Counted from the first letter of the stretch, positions 22,201 to 32,079 are shown. The stretch is DNA of 64,000 nt from Amylostereum areolatum (GCA_012932865.1 SAXG01000018.1:62001-126000), one strand, 5' to 3'. A program made the numbers and translations. Notes: a model not told the origin generated them from the letters alone.

Positions 22201-23588
22201 AGGACGGCTCCATCGAGCGCTACAAGGCGCGCGTCGTCGCGAAGGGCTTTGCCCAGCGTCCTGGCTTCGACTACTTCGAGACCTTCGCTCCCACTGCCAA
22301 GTTCCAGGCCATCCGCACTGTCCTCGCCCTCGCCGCCGTCGAGGATCTCCACCTGCGCTCCATCGACATCTCCCATGCCTTCATCAATGGCGACCTCGAT
22401 GCGGAGGTCTACATGAAGCAGCCTGAAGGCTTCGAGGAGGGTCCTCCTGGCGCGGTCTGCAAGCTGCAGAAGTCGATCTACGGCCTCAAGCAGGCCGCTC
22501 GCCTGTGGAAGATCAAGCTGATGGAGGTCCTGTGCGACAAGATGGGATTCCGCTGCATCTACAGCGACGCGTCAATCTACGTGCTCCAGCGCGACGCTGT
22601 GCGCGTTCTCCTCCCTGTCTTCGTCGACGACGGCACCCTGGCGTCGAATTCGGAGCCTGTTCTCGACGAGATCATCGCCACTCTTCGCACGCACTTCAAG
22701 CTGCGAGACCTCGGCCCCACCTCCTTCCTCCTTGGCATCCACATCACTCGAGACCGCTCCCTTCGCACCCTCTTCCTCTCCCAGCGCCAGTACATCATCG
22801 ACACGCTTGCGCGCTACAATCACGCCGACTGCCACCCTGTCACCACGCCTATGCTTCCTGGCTCGCGTCTGACGAAGGCCATGTCGCCCCAGAACGCTTC
22901 TGAGCGCGAATTCATGCAAAAGGTGCCCTATGGCAGCGCCGTCGGCTCCCTGCTCTACATCGCGACTGCGACCCGTCCAGACATCGCCTACACTGTCTCC
23001 AATCTCTGCCGCTTCATTTCGGACCCAGGTCCTCAGCATTGGCGCGCCGTCCAGCATCTGTTCAAGTACCTCCAGGGCACGAAGGACTTGAAGCTCGTGT
23101 ACAGGCCGACCGACGACTCCGAGCTGTTCACCACCTTCACAGACTCGGACCACGGCGGAAACGTCGACAATGGCCGCTCCACAGGCGGGTATCTCGTCCG
23201 CATTGGTTCTGGCGCTGTCAGCTGGAGCTCTCGCCTCCAATCGCTCGTCGCACAGTCGACGACCGAGGCGGAGTACATTGCTGCCGTCGAGGCTGGCAAG
23301 GAGATCGTCTGGATGCGCAACCTGCTCTCTGAGTTTGGCTACACAGTCGAGGGCGCTTCGCTCCTGTACTCGGACAATCAGTCGTCTATCAACGTCTCAA
23401 AGAATCCCGAGCATCATGGACGCATGAAGCACCTCGACCTGCGCTTCTACTGGCTGCGAGACGAAGTGGAGGCCGGCCGGATTGTTCTCAAGTTTGTGGG
23501 GACAAACGAGATGCCGGCCGACATCCTGACGAAGGCGCTGCCTCGGGAGCGCGTTGTGCGCTGCAGGGAGATGATGGGACTCGAGTAG
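19278..23588 (+). CDS. gag-pol: Complete Copia Gag-Pol polyprotein
   Basis: It encodes 1436 residues without interruption, which is in the usual range for Ty1/copia polyproteins. Domains in order: gag; zinc knuckle CX2CX4HX4C (231-244); aspartic protease DTG (305-307); GAG-pre-integrase HHCC finger (H445/H449, C480/C483); integrase D510-x62-D573-x35-E609; a Pro/Ala/Asp-rich linker (about 750-900); reverse transcriptase from about 960 with FVDD at 1115-1118 (Phe in place of the usual Tyr); RNase H with D1289, E1332 and D1366. It ends MMGLE, 7 bases before the polypurine tract. The start is set at MSDSIPK because upstream codons are leader sequence. All key catalytic residues are present, so this copy could serve as the active source for the array. 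Gag and Pol are in one frame with no shift. Confidence 0.95.
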   Translation: MSDSIPKIDALTGQNYKDWSNEVLAWLQTKGWDAVVLGETSKPADTAAAALKEYTSICSKAGGAIYLLISKDQRGPVDDLRRDAPAMWTKLEALHVKKAPGARFNAYDDLFNVRKKEDESLLAMATRVDDAMRRIRSLRPASLTLEELDKELTTMAYIRALPSEYSSFVSSLLLLEKLDPDSVKDAFVREETNRERNPEFFKPDASSALSASSSGASGKAKGQSSRPRLTCAFCKKSGHEEKTCYQKQIKDLRSRLGDKANAASSSSDGFNPAGEHAGSAASASVAPSDPLSPLQLDADVDWNADTGATSHMTPHRHFFASYRPLRTPIRLADGKTVYSAGVGSVVFNPVVAGKAQGAVEFTRVLHVPHLRNNLLSVLYLAKHKAFVVTIKGSRVSFAKDGAVWFTATINDANTAYLDGSTSTASHYALSAALAASTPLDASLWHRRLAHFNHAGLQRIVRENLVTGLVFNSLEKPDPICEPCLAGKMHADPFPSSTTVYTKRLALVHSDLHGPLPVRTASGYRYWVLYIDAASRFYAVYLLRKKSDQYEAFKDFKAWAEKQTGEKLLALQDDKGGEYMGRNMDEFCSLHGIERRHTTRNRPQQNGVAERANRTIEEGVTAMLAESGLPASFWGEALSAYIHVRNRLPTAAIKAHTTPFELWHGSKPDVSRLRVWGCTAYVHIQRDKRKGLQPHMVKAAFIGYPEGYKGWKFWDPIAKKVIICERADFDERDFPRSRLNKPLLPSPSAPLFPPPPPSEPAPSQPVLDAGGDDDSSSAEQDEPDLPPAPPADEHDQDAADPAPAPPAADPAPPSPHAGPSRPAPRGRKRAASPTGPLRRSTRDAVVKARSNSWQPQPVPSKAKVREPLPAVESDEEDDAHSDSPEPWANDDVYSAQETPEAAFAIHTALETALLSADGEPLSYRQAMQRPDAEMWLAACREELDAHAANGTWSIASLPPGAHAVASRWVFKVKRKEDGSIERYKARVVAKGFAQRPGFDYFETFAPTAKFQAIRTVLALAAVEDLHLRSIDISHAFINGDLDAEVYMKQPEGFEEGPPGAVCKLQKSIYGLKQAARLWKIKLMEVLCDKMGFRCIYSDASIYVLQRDAVRVLLPVFVDDGTLASNSEPVLDEIIATLRTHFKLRDLGPTSFLLGIHITRDRSLRTLFLSQRQYIIDTLARYNHADCHPVTTPMLPGSRLTKAMSPQNASEREFMQKVPYGSAVGSLLYIATATRPDIAYTVSNLCRFISDPGPQHWRAVQHLFKYLQGTKDLKLVYRPTDDSELFTTFTDSDHGGNVDNGRSTGGYLVRIGSGAVSWSSRLQSLVAQSTTEAEYIAAVEAGKEIVWMRNLLSEFGYTVEGASLLYSDNQSSINVSKNPEHHGRMKHLDLRFYWLRDEVEAGRIVLKFVGTNEMPADILTKALPRERVVRCREMMGLE

Positions 23589-23595
23589 GCGTCTC

Positions 23596-23607
23596 ATCAC
23601 GGGGGAG
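23596..23607 (+). promoter_or_regulatory. Polypurine tract of the complete Copia element
   Basis: ATCACGGGGGAG lies directly before the 3' LTR start (TGTTGAAG at 23608). The purine run primes plus-strand DNA synthesis in LTR elements. The three truncated units lack it because their internal region stops inside RT. Confidence 0.75.
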
Positions 23608-24058
23608 TGTTGAAGATATTCATTTATGTCTGATTTCTACGCCTTTATTCTGTTCTATCTCCCTTCTATTCGCGTCTATTCCGCTCCATTCACCCTATTA
23701 TCATCTAATTCCACGTCTATACCCTCACATGCCCTCTCCACTTCACCCACTGTTCGCTATTGTACTGTACTTACTGTAGTTCAGCCTGAGCTAGCTTCCC
23801 TAGCTTCAGTTTCGAGTTAGTTACCGCTTTAGGTCGATTCTCGGCTTATTCCGAGTTTCCTCCCACGCTCCATGGCCTCTACCTGCAGCCACACGCGTCT
23901 GCTCCTCCTCAGTCGCTCATTCTGTGCTGCAGGTATGCCCTTTGCTCGTTTCTGTCTTGTTTCTCAGTCGCTCATTCTGTGCTGCAGCAATCCACTGTTT
24001 GTGTCAGTTCTGAGCGTCCCTAGCTAGTTGGCTAGCCCCTTCAACTGCGACTTCAACA
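23608..24058 (+). repeat. Copia LTR 5 (3' LTR of the complete element)
   Basis: A 451-bp LTR ending CTTCAACA at 24058. The next base is not host DNA. It is directly joined to the reverse complement of Copia internal sequence (TCCCCCAGCACTACAGC, equivalent to the region near 6545-6560 read backwards). Confidence 0.95.
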
Positions 24059-25333
24059 TCCCCCAGCACTACAGCGTCCCAGCCCTTGGTCTGGAGCCAG
24101 GCCAGGACCTCGTTCGACCAGTCCTTGTAGTTTTGGCCAGTAAGAGCGTCGATTTTGGGGATAGAGTCGGACATAATGAAGAATTGGAGAGGATATGCGC
24201 CAAAAGCGACGATTTTGGACGAGCAGAGGTTCGAGGGGGCGCCGAGGGTGAAGCGATAGGGCGATGGGGGCGGTTACGACGGCGATGGGGAGGGTGGATG
24301 GTCTAGATGGAGGCCTGAAGAGCGCGTACCGATAGCACAACGTGATGGGGAGCTACACTTGTCCGATCCCAAGGTGAAAATTTCTCCAAACAGCCTCCTG
24401 CAAACAACGAGCTCCTGAGGGCGAACGGCTTGAGCGACGGCAACCGCGTTTGGCGAGGGGGTAGGTAGGGTGGTAGGGAGGGCTGACGCGAAGCGAGGGA
24501 GCAAACGGTCGAAGGGGCGCTGAGGACGCCTTTGATGTTGGTGGGAGGAAGAGGAGAAAGTGTCGCAGGCTGTGGAGGCACAACGACGAAAGCGACGGAC
24601 TTAGGGCTTGGCACGAAGCTAGATAGGGTGTAGTAGGTGCGGAATATGCAAGGGCGAGGCGAACGGATGAAGGGGCGTTGCGTGCGCGCTTGATGTTGCG
24701 AAATGCGCGCCCTGGAGGATGGGGATGGTGTTGGGAAGCAACGGATGGGTCGTTCGACTTGATACTCAAGGGCTGGGGCCTCTAGGGATGGTAGAAGAGG
24801 TGTGTAGAAGGACGAGGCGAGGGGGGTGCTGTGAGGCGAGATAAAAGCGATAGGTGTTGGCTAGAGCGCAGGGCCCATAACCTGTTGAAGTCGCAGTTGA
24901 AGGGGCTAGCCAACTAGCTAGGGACGCTCAGAACTGACACAAACAGTGGATTGCTGCAGCACAGAATGAGCGACTAAGAAACAAGACAGAAACGAGCAAG
25001 GGGCATACCTGCAGCACAGAATGAGCGACTGAGGAGGAGCAGACGCGTGTGGCTGCAGGTAGAGGCCACGGAGCGTGGGAGGAAACTCGGAATAAGCCGA
25101 GAATTGCCCTAAAGCGGTAACTAACTCGAAACTGAAGCTAGGGAAGCTAGCTCAGGCTGAACTACAGTAAGTACAGTACAATAGCGAACAGTGGGTGAAG
25201 TGGAGAGGGCATGTGAGGGTATAGACGCGGAATGAGACGATAATAGGGTGAATGGAGCGGAATAGAGGCGAATAGAAGGGAGATAGAACAGAAGAAAGGC
25301 GTAGAAATCAGACATAAATGAATATCTTCAACA
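24059..25333 (-). mobile_element. Inverted partial Copia copy: LTR, leader and start of gag
   Basis: Read on the minus strand, this is a 451-bp LTR (25333 down to 24883), the primer-binding site, the leader, and the first about 40 codons of gag, stopping at the join with the plus-strand LTR at 24058. Substitutions group it with the leader fragment at 4682-5284. The short open frames in it are remnants only. The base after its LTR (AAGAC from 25334) gives no matching target duplication elsewhere that I can identify. Confidence 0.9.
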
Positions 25334-26310
25334 AAGACAGCCTGTCTTCTCAGGTGGCCTAACCCTCAGCAGGCTCCTTCAGACGAGATAGCGTGTTTAC
25401 TCGGACAGGTACGTGCCCATTCATCATGCCCGCGGATGGACTTACCACTGCCCCGCCAGCGCACAGCTTGTGTTGCCTCCCTACGGCACTTGAACAATCA
25501 GGTATGGCACATTATATCTCAGACATGTACACCCTTTGATGTTCTCTCCACATATTCTTCCCTCATCCCTGCCTGCATACACTATCAAGACACTGTCCAC
25601 ACGTCTCACACGCGTGTGTTCACGCATCTCTGCCGTTTATCCTCTGTCATGACCGCGCCTCCCTACCAACATCTGTAAGTACTGTCTTTCACTTTGTGGT
25701 GCAGCCTTTATTACTCCCATCTCGTCCACTAGCATTCGCAACAAGCACTTCATGCACACAAACACACACCCCACCGTCAACACCTATTAAGTTGTGTTCC
25801 TCAACCGCTCATGCTAGATTCATTTCCTGACATATTCTAGATGCCTGATTCGTCTCCATATTCCTACCAGCACATGTGTCCGTGGTCACCAACAATGACC
25901 CTCCTTTCCATCAACACAGACTTCATCCCCACCCCTCCATACTCATATCCTCCTTTTTGTCTGGGGGCCAAAGGGTGACAAGGTGGTAGTAAAACTGAAT
26001 CTGTTTTTTGGAGGATCAAGGGCCCCAGAGAAGGTAAATGGGTGGGAAATACCAGCCAACTGAGCCTGGTTGCTTGACGAAGTGGTTCATATTGATGTTG
26101 GTGAACGCGTGAGTGTAGCACTCAACAGGGGCACCAATATACGATGGCCGCGGCGACATATTGACAAGGCAACCGAGCTCTGAGTTCTAGTAAGGAAGAT
26201 TGCCTGCCTTGAAGCCATCAAACATGGGATATTCATTTCTCAAATGAACCCGCACTAATTTAACTTTAGTATGAATGAACACTTGTGAAAGTGACATGCA
26301 ACATACCTAC
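25334..26310. other. No supported gene; may hold the last exon of the minus-strand gene
   Basis: No open frame here has recognisable motifs. On the minus strand just below 26300, an acceptor-like CACAAG and a short open stretch could be a final exon of the gene at 26311-27564, but I cannot place its stop. Confidence 0.3.
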
Positions 26311-27564
26311 CTGCTCACGCTCGCGCTCGTCCTGCTTCTGCTTTGTACATATTGACAGCATGTAGGGGTCGGTGCGTGGGAGCATGTCCCGAGCCTGACG
26401 TTCAAACTCTTGATAAAGAGCACCCACAGGAGGGTAAAACCACTGAGGGAGGTTATGCGGGGGGTTGCCCTCTAAATTGTAGTCAATAAAATACTAGAAA
26501 AGCATACAACAAGATACATACTTCTAAGGCCGAATTCTGAGGATGGCAGACGGTGATACTCCTGTCCCAATTTACCAAAATCTAACCTCCAGGCAGACGT
26601 CGACACCTCCGTGTATGCAGTGATGCCTCGACTACCAAATGTACGATACACGTGGAGGTCACGTTCAGATATGATGGACCCGCACATAGCATTTGGGCAG
26701 ACACAAGAAGGTTCTTGGTTCAGGTAAAAGATCGCCCACCAGTCGAAAAAGGCAGTCAGTTTGCCAAGAGCCCGCTGGAAGGCACAATATCCGTAAATGA
26801 AGTCAGTCCATGACGTAACCTCTGAGACTAGAACACCATAAGCGTCGATAGCTCTGTCCATTGCGAGATCTGGTTGTACAACTTGTGCCAGGCCTGGTTC
26901 GAATAATGCACGAAGGGCAACCACAGGGCGGATCTCAGCTAGGTGGCGATAAGCATCATCAAGGAGGGTACGTAGGGGTGTACAAGCATCATTGCGCACA
27001 ACAAATTTCCCACACTTGTGTGGGTTCTCTTGCCATATAGATTCCGTCAGGGGGTCCGTGAGAGCGGTGTTAGATACCCCAATAGTATGCAGACAGATGA
27101 GTGCTAGGTGGGGGCGGTATGATTGAATGGCTGAGGCTCCAGAATCCAGTCGCACGAGCCCTATTCGCCATTCGGACCCACACAAAGAGGAGAGTAGGAC
27201 ACGGGCAGAGTAGGAATGAAATCGGTATTTGCAACAACAAGGGTCATTGTTGGCATCCACATGCACGTGTGTTTGTATAGGAAAGGGAAAGGATCAGGCA
27301 TCTAAAATGTATTAGACATGGACATCACGTAGGAGAGATTATGTAACTAACCTGGTATACGCTTGCGTTCGCACGAGTGAGTGGGAGGACATGTTGAGGC
27401 ATGTACGGTCGAGCTGCAGTGAGGGGCGGGGAGTGGACACACATTTGCGAGTGTAGGCGGGGAGGTGAGAGGTGAGAAATGGACAGGATTAGCGCGAGGT
27501 AGATACTAAGCATGAAACAGTACCTACCAATGAAATCCCAATGTTCACGCAGTGGGAAAGCCAT
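26311..27564 (-). pseudogene. Spliced gene of a repeated mushroom protein family, frameshifted
   Basis: On the minus strand, exons 27564..27528, 27413..27352, 27301..26522 and 26471..26311 join in phase. Introns are 114, 50 and 50 bases. The start is the ATG of MAFPLREHWDFI. Exon 2 gives MPQHVLPLTRANASVYQ and exon 3 begins MPDPFPF. About 20 bases into exon 3 one base is missing: the next coding frame (THVHVDANNDPCCCKYRF) is reached only by a one-base shift near 27275, and a restored base would also make the exon 3/4 phase correct. The remainder includes ALTDPL, WTDFIYGYCAFQRALGKL and FFDWW, then exon 4 with PQWFYPPVGALYQEFERQ. The composition resembles hypothetical proteins I recall from Agaricomycetes. 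No function is known to me and the C-terminus is unresolved. Confidence 0.6.
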
Positions 27565-27717
27565 GTGCGAGCGACGGAATGGCCTACTGGCATCAGTGTG
27601 AGCCAGTGTGCAGATGGAGGACACATTCCTTGTGTTCAATGGACCGTGTTAGGCGTACACAGAGCTTGTAGACGGGTGGGTGGCCTGGAAATATGGGCCT
27701 TCTTAAGAGGTATAAAC

Positions 27718-27731
27718 GGGGGGGGGGGGGG
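27718..27731. repeat. Homopolymer run of 14 G
   Basis: Fourteen consecutive G lie about 50 bases before the ATG of the hAT-type transposase. The run is prone to length error in sequencing and slippage in replication. Confidence 0.95.
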
Positions 27732-27784
27732 AAACACTACTGGCCTCTATATGCACACCGGAGAGCTCGCCGCTAGTTGAGGAT

Positions 27785-30700
27785 ATGCCACCAAAGAAGA
27801 AAAAGAAGCAGACATTTGAAGAGAAGTACGACACAGAGAACAAGAGTGTCAAGGAAGTTCTCGGTATGTTCCTTCATTTTCATCGCATGCAATTCACTCA
27901 CTCATCACATCCTCAGTGTTGCAGATGAAGACCTGGACTGCTGTATGCTATGGCACTTCACGCTCCTACCCACCATTGAGGAGCAAGGTGACAAGATTTG
28001 CTATCAGTTTCACTGCAAACTATAGGTTGTTATCATCATTTTCTTCACACCATTGCTGATGTTTCGGTAGCCACCCCACCACTGTCATTGTTCGTGTCAG
28101 GATGGATAACTTGACAAGCAACCTGAACTCTCACACGCAATTGTGCTGTAGCATTGTCATCTCAGGCGAGGATAGTGTTGTCGTGTTTGCTTACGGCAGC
28201 ATCTACAGCCCCGAGTGTCTCCCATCGCCCTTTCATCATGGTCAATGACCAGTACCTTGTCAAGATTCTGTGCATGTTCAATGCCAACACCATCATTCCT
28301 TCTGACCGCACAGTCTCTCGAGATGTACAGGAGATCTACTCTGTCGGCCACCTCAACCTCAAGCAGTTCCTCACTGTATGTTCCATATTATCTTCTTTCT
28401 GTTTCAGTTATTGAACTAACTCCTTGCAGGATCTCCCCGGAATGCATCACATTGGCCTTGATGGATGGTCTTTGCCTAATGCAATAGCCTTCCTCGGGGC
28501 TGTTGTCTACTTCTTCCACGACGGCAAGATGAAGTCGGTCATCTTGGACTTCATCCGCCTTACCGAGGCCCACACCAGCGAGTACCTCACCGAACAACTT
28601 CATATCTGCTTGAAGAAGTATGGCCTTGAAGACAGGGTGAGTGTCAAGGTCCTCACTCTGTGTTTGACGTTGACTTACTTGATTTCTAGTTTATTGCCCT
28701 GGACAGTGCCACCAACAATGATATGATGTTGCAAGAACTCAACGCTGTTCTCCCTGAGGCAGCCGTCGGCGGGTCAACCACACGCGTGTGCTGCACCTGT
28801 CACATTTTCAACTTGATAGTGAAGGTGTGTTCATTGTTCTCTGTCGATGCAAACTCTGTGTTAACATTTCTCAAGGCCATTCTTGGCAACTTCACGACAA
28901 AGAGGCAGACAGCCAAGCAGATCACAGTGGCAGCTTTGGTGGGTGAGGTCGTCAATGACAAGGAGAAAGACGAGGAGATGCCCGAGCTAGAAGCTGTCAA
29001 CAATGACCAGGATGATGATGACAAGGCTGACGAGGCTCGCTGCGCATACAACGAAGAGGAGATTGCTGCCATTGCTGCCGAGGTTGCGGCGCAGCTGAAG
29101 GTCTCTCCCCACGAGCAGTGTGCTGCCCGCTCAGTGTTGAAGAAGGTGTCGAAGCTCGTGACCCGCATTCATTTTCCCGCCACCCTCCATTTAGCCTTGC
29201 TCACCCTCTGCATCAAGCACCGCACCACAGAGAGGATCATTCTCCATCCTGTTGCCACCCAGTGGAACTCAGTTTCCATCATGATAGGGAGTGCATTGGA
29301 GATTTGTGCGCCGATCAATGCGCTCCTCACACAGGACAAGTACAAACTGCAGGCATGTGTTCTGAAGGACAGTGAGTGGGCCATGCTCATGCAGCTCTAC
29401 CTGATTCTGCATATCAGCCTGTCACCTCCTTTTGCTGTGCTTCTATTTGCTGACAAAATCTCCAGTGTTTCCTTCTGGTGACCAAGCACATGGAGCAGAT
29501 GTTGAAGTCGCAGTTGAAGGGGCTAGCCAACTAACTAGGGACGCTCAGAACTGACACAAACAGTGGATTGCTGCAGCACAGAATGAGCGACTAAGAAACA
29601 AGACAGAAACGGGCAAAGGGAATACCTGCAGCACAGAATGAGCGACTGAGGAGGAGCAGACGCGTGTGGCTGCAGGTAGAGGCCACGGAGCGTGGGAGGA
29701 AACTCGGAATAAGCCGAGAATCGCCCTAAAGCGGTAACTAACTCGAAACTGAAGCTAGGGAAGCTAACTCAGGCTGACCTACAGTAAGTACAGTACAAGT
29801 GGGTACAGTTGGTGAAGTGGAGAGGGCCTGTGAGGGTATAGACGCGGAATGAGACGATAATAGGGTGAATGGAGCGGAATAGACGCGAATAGAAGGGAGA
29901 TAGAACGGAATAAAGGCGTAGAAATCAGACATAAATGAATATCTTCAACAGCAGATGGGCAAGCCGCTCTTATTCCAGGTCATCTCTGCCATCGACACAC
30001 TTACCAGTGGTCTTGAGGATACAGCCAGTGATGCGGTCCTCAACATTGTCATCCGTGCGGCGGCCTTGTCGGGTGCTAAGATCCTGAACAAGATCCTGAA
30101 CAAGTACTACGCAAAGACAGATAAGCCGATCATGTATCACATGGCCATGAGTACGTCTTTCCTATTCAATGCCTTGTTGATGTGCTCACTAAGTACACTC
30201 CAGTCCTCCACCCCAAGTATAAGTTCAGCTACTTTGTGCAGCAGGATTGGCCCCAGGAATGGATCGACGAGGCCAAGACTGTCATCCACACTCAATGGCT
30301 CCGCTACAAGCCTGCTGCTGTCAAGGCTGTTGAGGAGGCATCATTGGTTTGTGTTGGCCTGTTGTTTTTATCTGGACCTTCCTAACTTCATATTAGTCAC
30401 AGGTCGAGATCATGAATGATCTGTTTGACATGGTAGTTGACAAGGCGCCGGGTGACGAGCTTGAGGAGTATTTAGTGTCCACCCATATTCCAAATGTCAC
30501 AGACCCCATCAAGTATTGGAGGCAGTGTCTGCCAAACTTGCTGGCTAGGATGGCACTTGACTTCCTGACAGCACCTGGTACGTTGTTGGGTTTGTCATGA
30601 CTGTCCTTATCTGACCATCTTTCCCAGCCTTGTTAACTGATGTCAAGTAGGGCTTTTCCCACGGTGGTCTTACCGTGACGAAGTAGAGGCATGCCCTGTC

Positions 30701-30863
30701 TGATGAGTCTGTACATGCTCCAACCGTCTTGAGTTTCTGGATTGACTTGGGCATTGACAGGTTGGTGAATGAGATGGAGTTGCTGAGACTGTTCCGCAAT
30801 AAGTCGAGACACGTGAAGTGTGGCACTGTTGTAGAACTTGTCGATGCTGAGTCTTCAGAATGA
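27785..30863 (+). pseudogene. hAT-superfamily transposase, interrupted by a solo LTR
   Basis: It starts MPPKKKKKQTFEEKY (27785, intron 27864-27924). A BED-finger-like part follows (GDKICYQFHCKL near 27990 and MDNLTSNLNSHTQLCC near 28100). The catalytic core has HHIGLDGWSLPNAIAFLGA (28444) and a DSATNNDMMLQEL stretch (28704), each with a candidate active-site Asp. CCTCHIFNLIVK (28789) and TQWNS (29260) follow. The 3' part gives LNKYYAKTDKPIMYHMAM and LHPKYKFSYF, typical of hAT, then a weak C-terminal dimerisation region (GFSHGGLTV near 30650). At least seven short introns are needed. A 451-bp Copia LTR sits between codons HMEQ and GKPLLF. In-frame TAGs at 30648 and 30684 add to the damage, so it is inactive. 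No terminal inverted repeats were found. Confidence 0.8.
29500..29950 (-). repeat. Solo Copia LTR inside the hAT transposase (TSD GCAGA)
   Basis: A 451-bp LTR of the array family in reverse orientation, ending TGTTGAAG/CTTCAACA. It is flanked by GCAGA at 29495-29499 and again at 29951-29955, a 5-bp target-site duplication. A full element inserted here and its internal part was later removed by LTR-LTR recombination. Confidence 0.97.
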
Positions 30864-31128
30864 TCCTTTCCCTTCTCCCTGACATCTTGTACATCCATAT
30901 ACAGCTTACCATAATCCCACCTTCCTTTTCTACCCCTCATTATTTGTGTTTGTCTCTGCTCTCCAAATGATCTCATTAGACTTTGTTGAAATTTTGTGAG
31001 ACTTAGGATTTTGATGGGTTATGACAAGTATTTTTTTCTTGCGGATACACTATGCTTGTGCAAGTAACCAATAGGATATGAGGCAGGTGTTCAAAGGTCC
31101 CCTCAGAAAGTAACTGCTTGCCAGGATC

Positions 31129-31245
31129 CCATACCTCCATCTATGCGGGTTCCAGGCACAAAGGTACCTAGATTCACGGATAAGATACCTGCGGGTGTGC
31201 CTGGCGGGTACCCAAACTGGTACTCACAGATACAGCCACTCGTGT
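31129..31245. repeat. Dispersed GGTACC-rich repeat, copy A
   Basis: CCCATACCTCCATCT, GGCACAAAGGTACCT and AGATACCTGC occur in the same order as in copy B at 32338-32460. No clear target duplication was found. It overlaps the 5' end of the unrecognised open frame at 31195. Confidence 0.6.
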
Positions 31246-32079
31246 CAAACTCTACTCTGGCCACACCTTCTTTGGCATCTCATTCTCATGCAGACCAACA
31301 CCATCATCATTTCTCTGACATCATTGGAATGGCGGGCAATCTTGGGCGATCAGTACTTCAAGTACAAGTGCTGGCCTCAGGAGTACAAAGCTGATTTCAA
31401 TTCCAACGAGTTTTACTGGTATGGCGGCAGCAAGATCTTCAGCACCAAAATGTTGAACGCACTCATCACGGCAGAGTCATCCAAGTCGCCTTCCTGCCCC
31501 CTCAACTGCGGATGTGTGGCAAGCCTAACACTGCTTGTGGGCGATGAGGACCTGCTGTACTCAATTGCCTTTTGTGTTATCGAGGAGGCCTTTGTCATTG
31601 ATCTCTCGTCACTCACTGCAGATGCAACCCTGCCATCTCTTTCCCCTGGGGACACTGCCTGTTTTCCCGCCTTTCACAATCTAGAGCTGGATCGCACGAG
31701 CAAGTTGCAGTACAAGGCCATGAATGCCATCGAGCACGTGGTGTGGTACAATGGGCAATGTGGGCTACACGGATGGGAGCTGACTAATGTGAGTGAACAT
31801 TGGGGGTGGGTAAAGGCCCTCCAACATTTTCTTAGTACTTATGTTGTGTACTACGAGACATTTTTTGGCTTTGCAGAGATGGGGCTCAATGGAGCCAAGT
31901 TTAATACTATTGACTTGGACTCTGTTACAGATATGAAGGTGCTGGATAGATACGAGCAGGCTCTCATTTGCTTTTACATATATACAGACTTCACATATGG
32001 TATGATGCCTTTCCCCTTTCTTCTCTCCCCACGTACGTATGACTGGAAGTGCCGCATATGCCGGGGTATTGTATCTTAG
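31195..32079 (+). CDS. Unrecognised open frame of 294 codons
   Basis: The first about 30 codons lie in repeat copy A and are unlikely to be genuine. From about 31320 the composition looks coding (WRAILGDQYFKYKCWPQEYK, NEFYWYGGSKIF, NAIEHVVWYNGQCGLHGW). A likely splice donor GTGAGT at 31790 follows GWELTN, so the frame after it may be intronic before coding resumes near 31850 (FFGFAEMGLNGAKFNTIDLD). I recognise no family. It sits between two copies of the GGTACC-rich repeat and may be part of a mobile unit or a decayed host gene. Confidence 0.3.
   Translation: MCLAGTQTGTHRYSHSCQTLLWPHLLWHLILMQTNTIIISLTSLEWRAILGDQYFKYKCWPQEYKADFNSNEFYWYGGSKIFSTKMLNALITAESSKSPSCPLNCGCVASLTLLVGDEDLLYSIAFCVIEEAFVIDLSSLTADATLPSLSPGDTACFPAFHNLELDRTSKLQYKAMNAIEHVVWYNGQCGLHGWELTNVSEHWGWVKALQHFLSTYVVYYETFFGFAEMGLNGAKFNTIDLDSVTDMKVLDRYEQALICFYIYTDFTYGMMPFPFLLSPRTYDWKCRICRGIVS

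Larger units (their letters stand above)
5285..24058 (+). mobile_element. Tandem Copia array: three truncated units plus one complete element
   Basis: The order is LTR-internal-LTR-internal-LTR-internal-LTR-complete internal-LTR, all in plus orientation. LTR starts lie at 5285, 9563, 13841, 18120 and 23608, giving unit lengths of 4278, 4278, 4279 and 5488. The first three units end at the same point inside RT (after GGCGACCTC), joined directly to TGTTGAAG of the next LTR. In the complete unit the same point is base 22397 and coding continues. Units differ at only a handful of positions, so duplication was recent or repeats are being homogenised. Collapse or over-expansion by the assembler cannot be excluded from sequence alone. 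Confidence 0.9.

Noticed and set aside
5285..24058. CRISPR-like or bacterial tandem gene array
   Set aside because: The repeats are kilobase LTR-retrotransposon units with LTRs, primer-binding sites and polyproteins. There are no short repeats with spacers.
5280..24063. Target-site duplication for the whole Copia array
   Set aside because: The flanking 5-mers are GCCCC and TCCCC. They differ at one position and both lie in Copia-derived sequence, so I do not claim a duplication.
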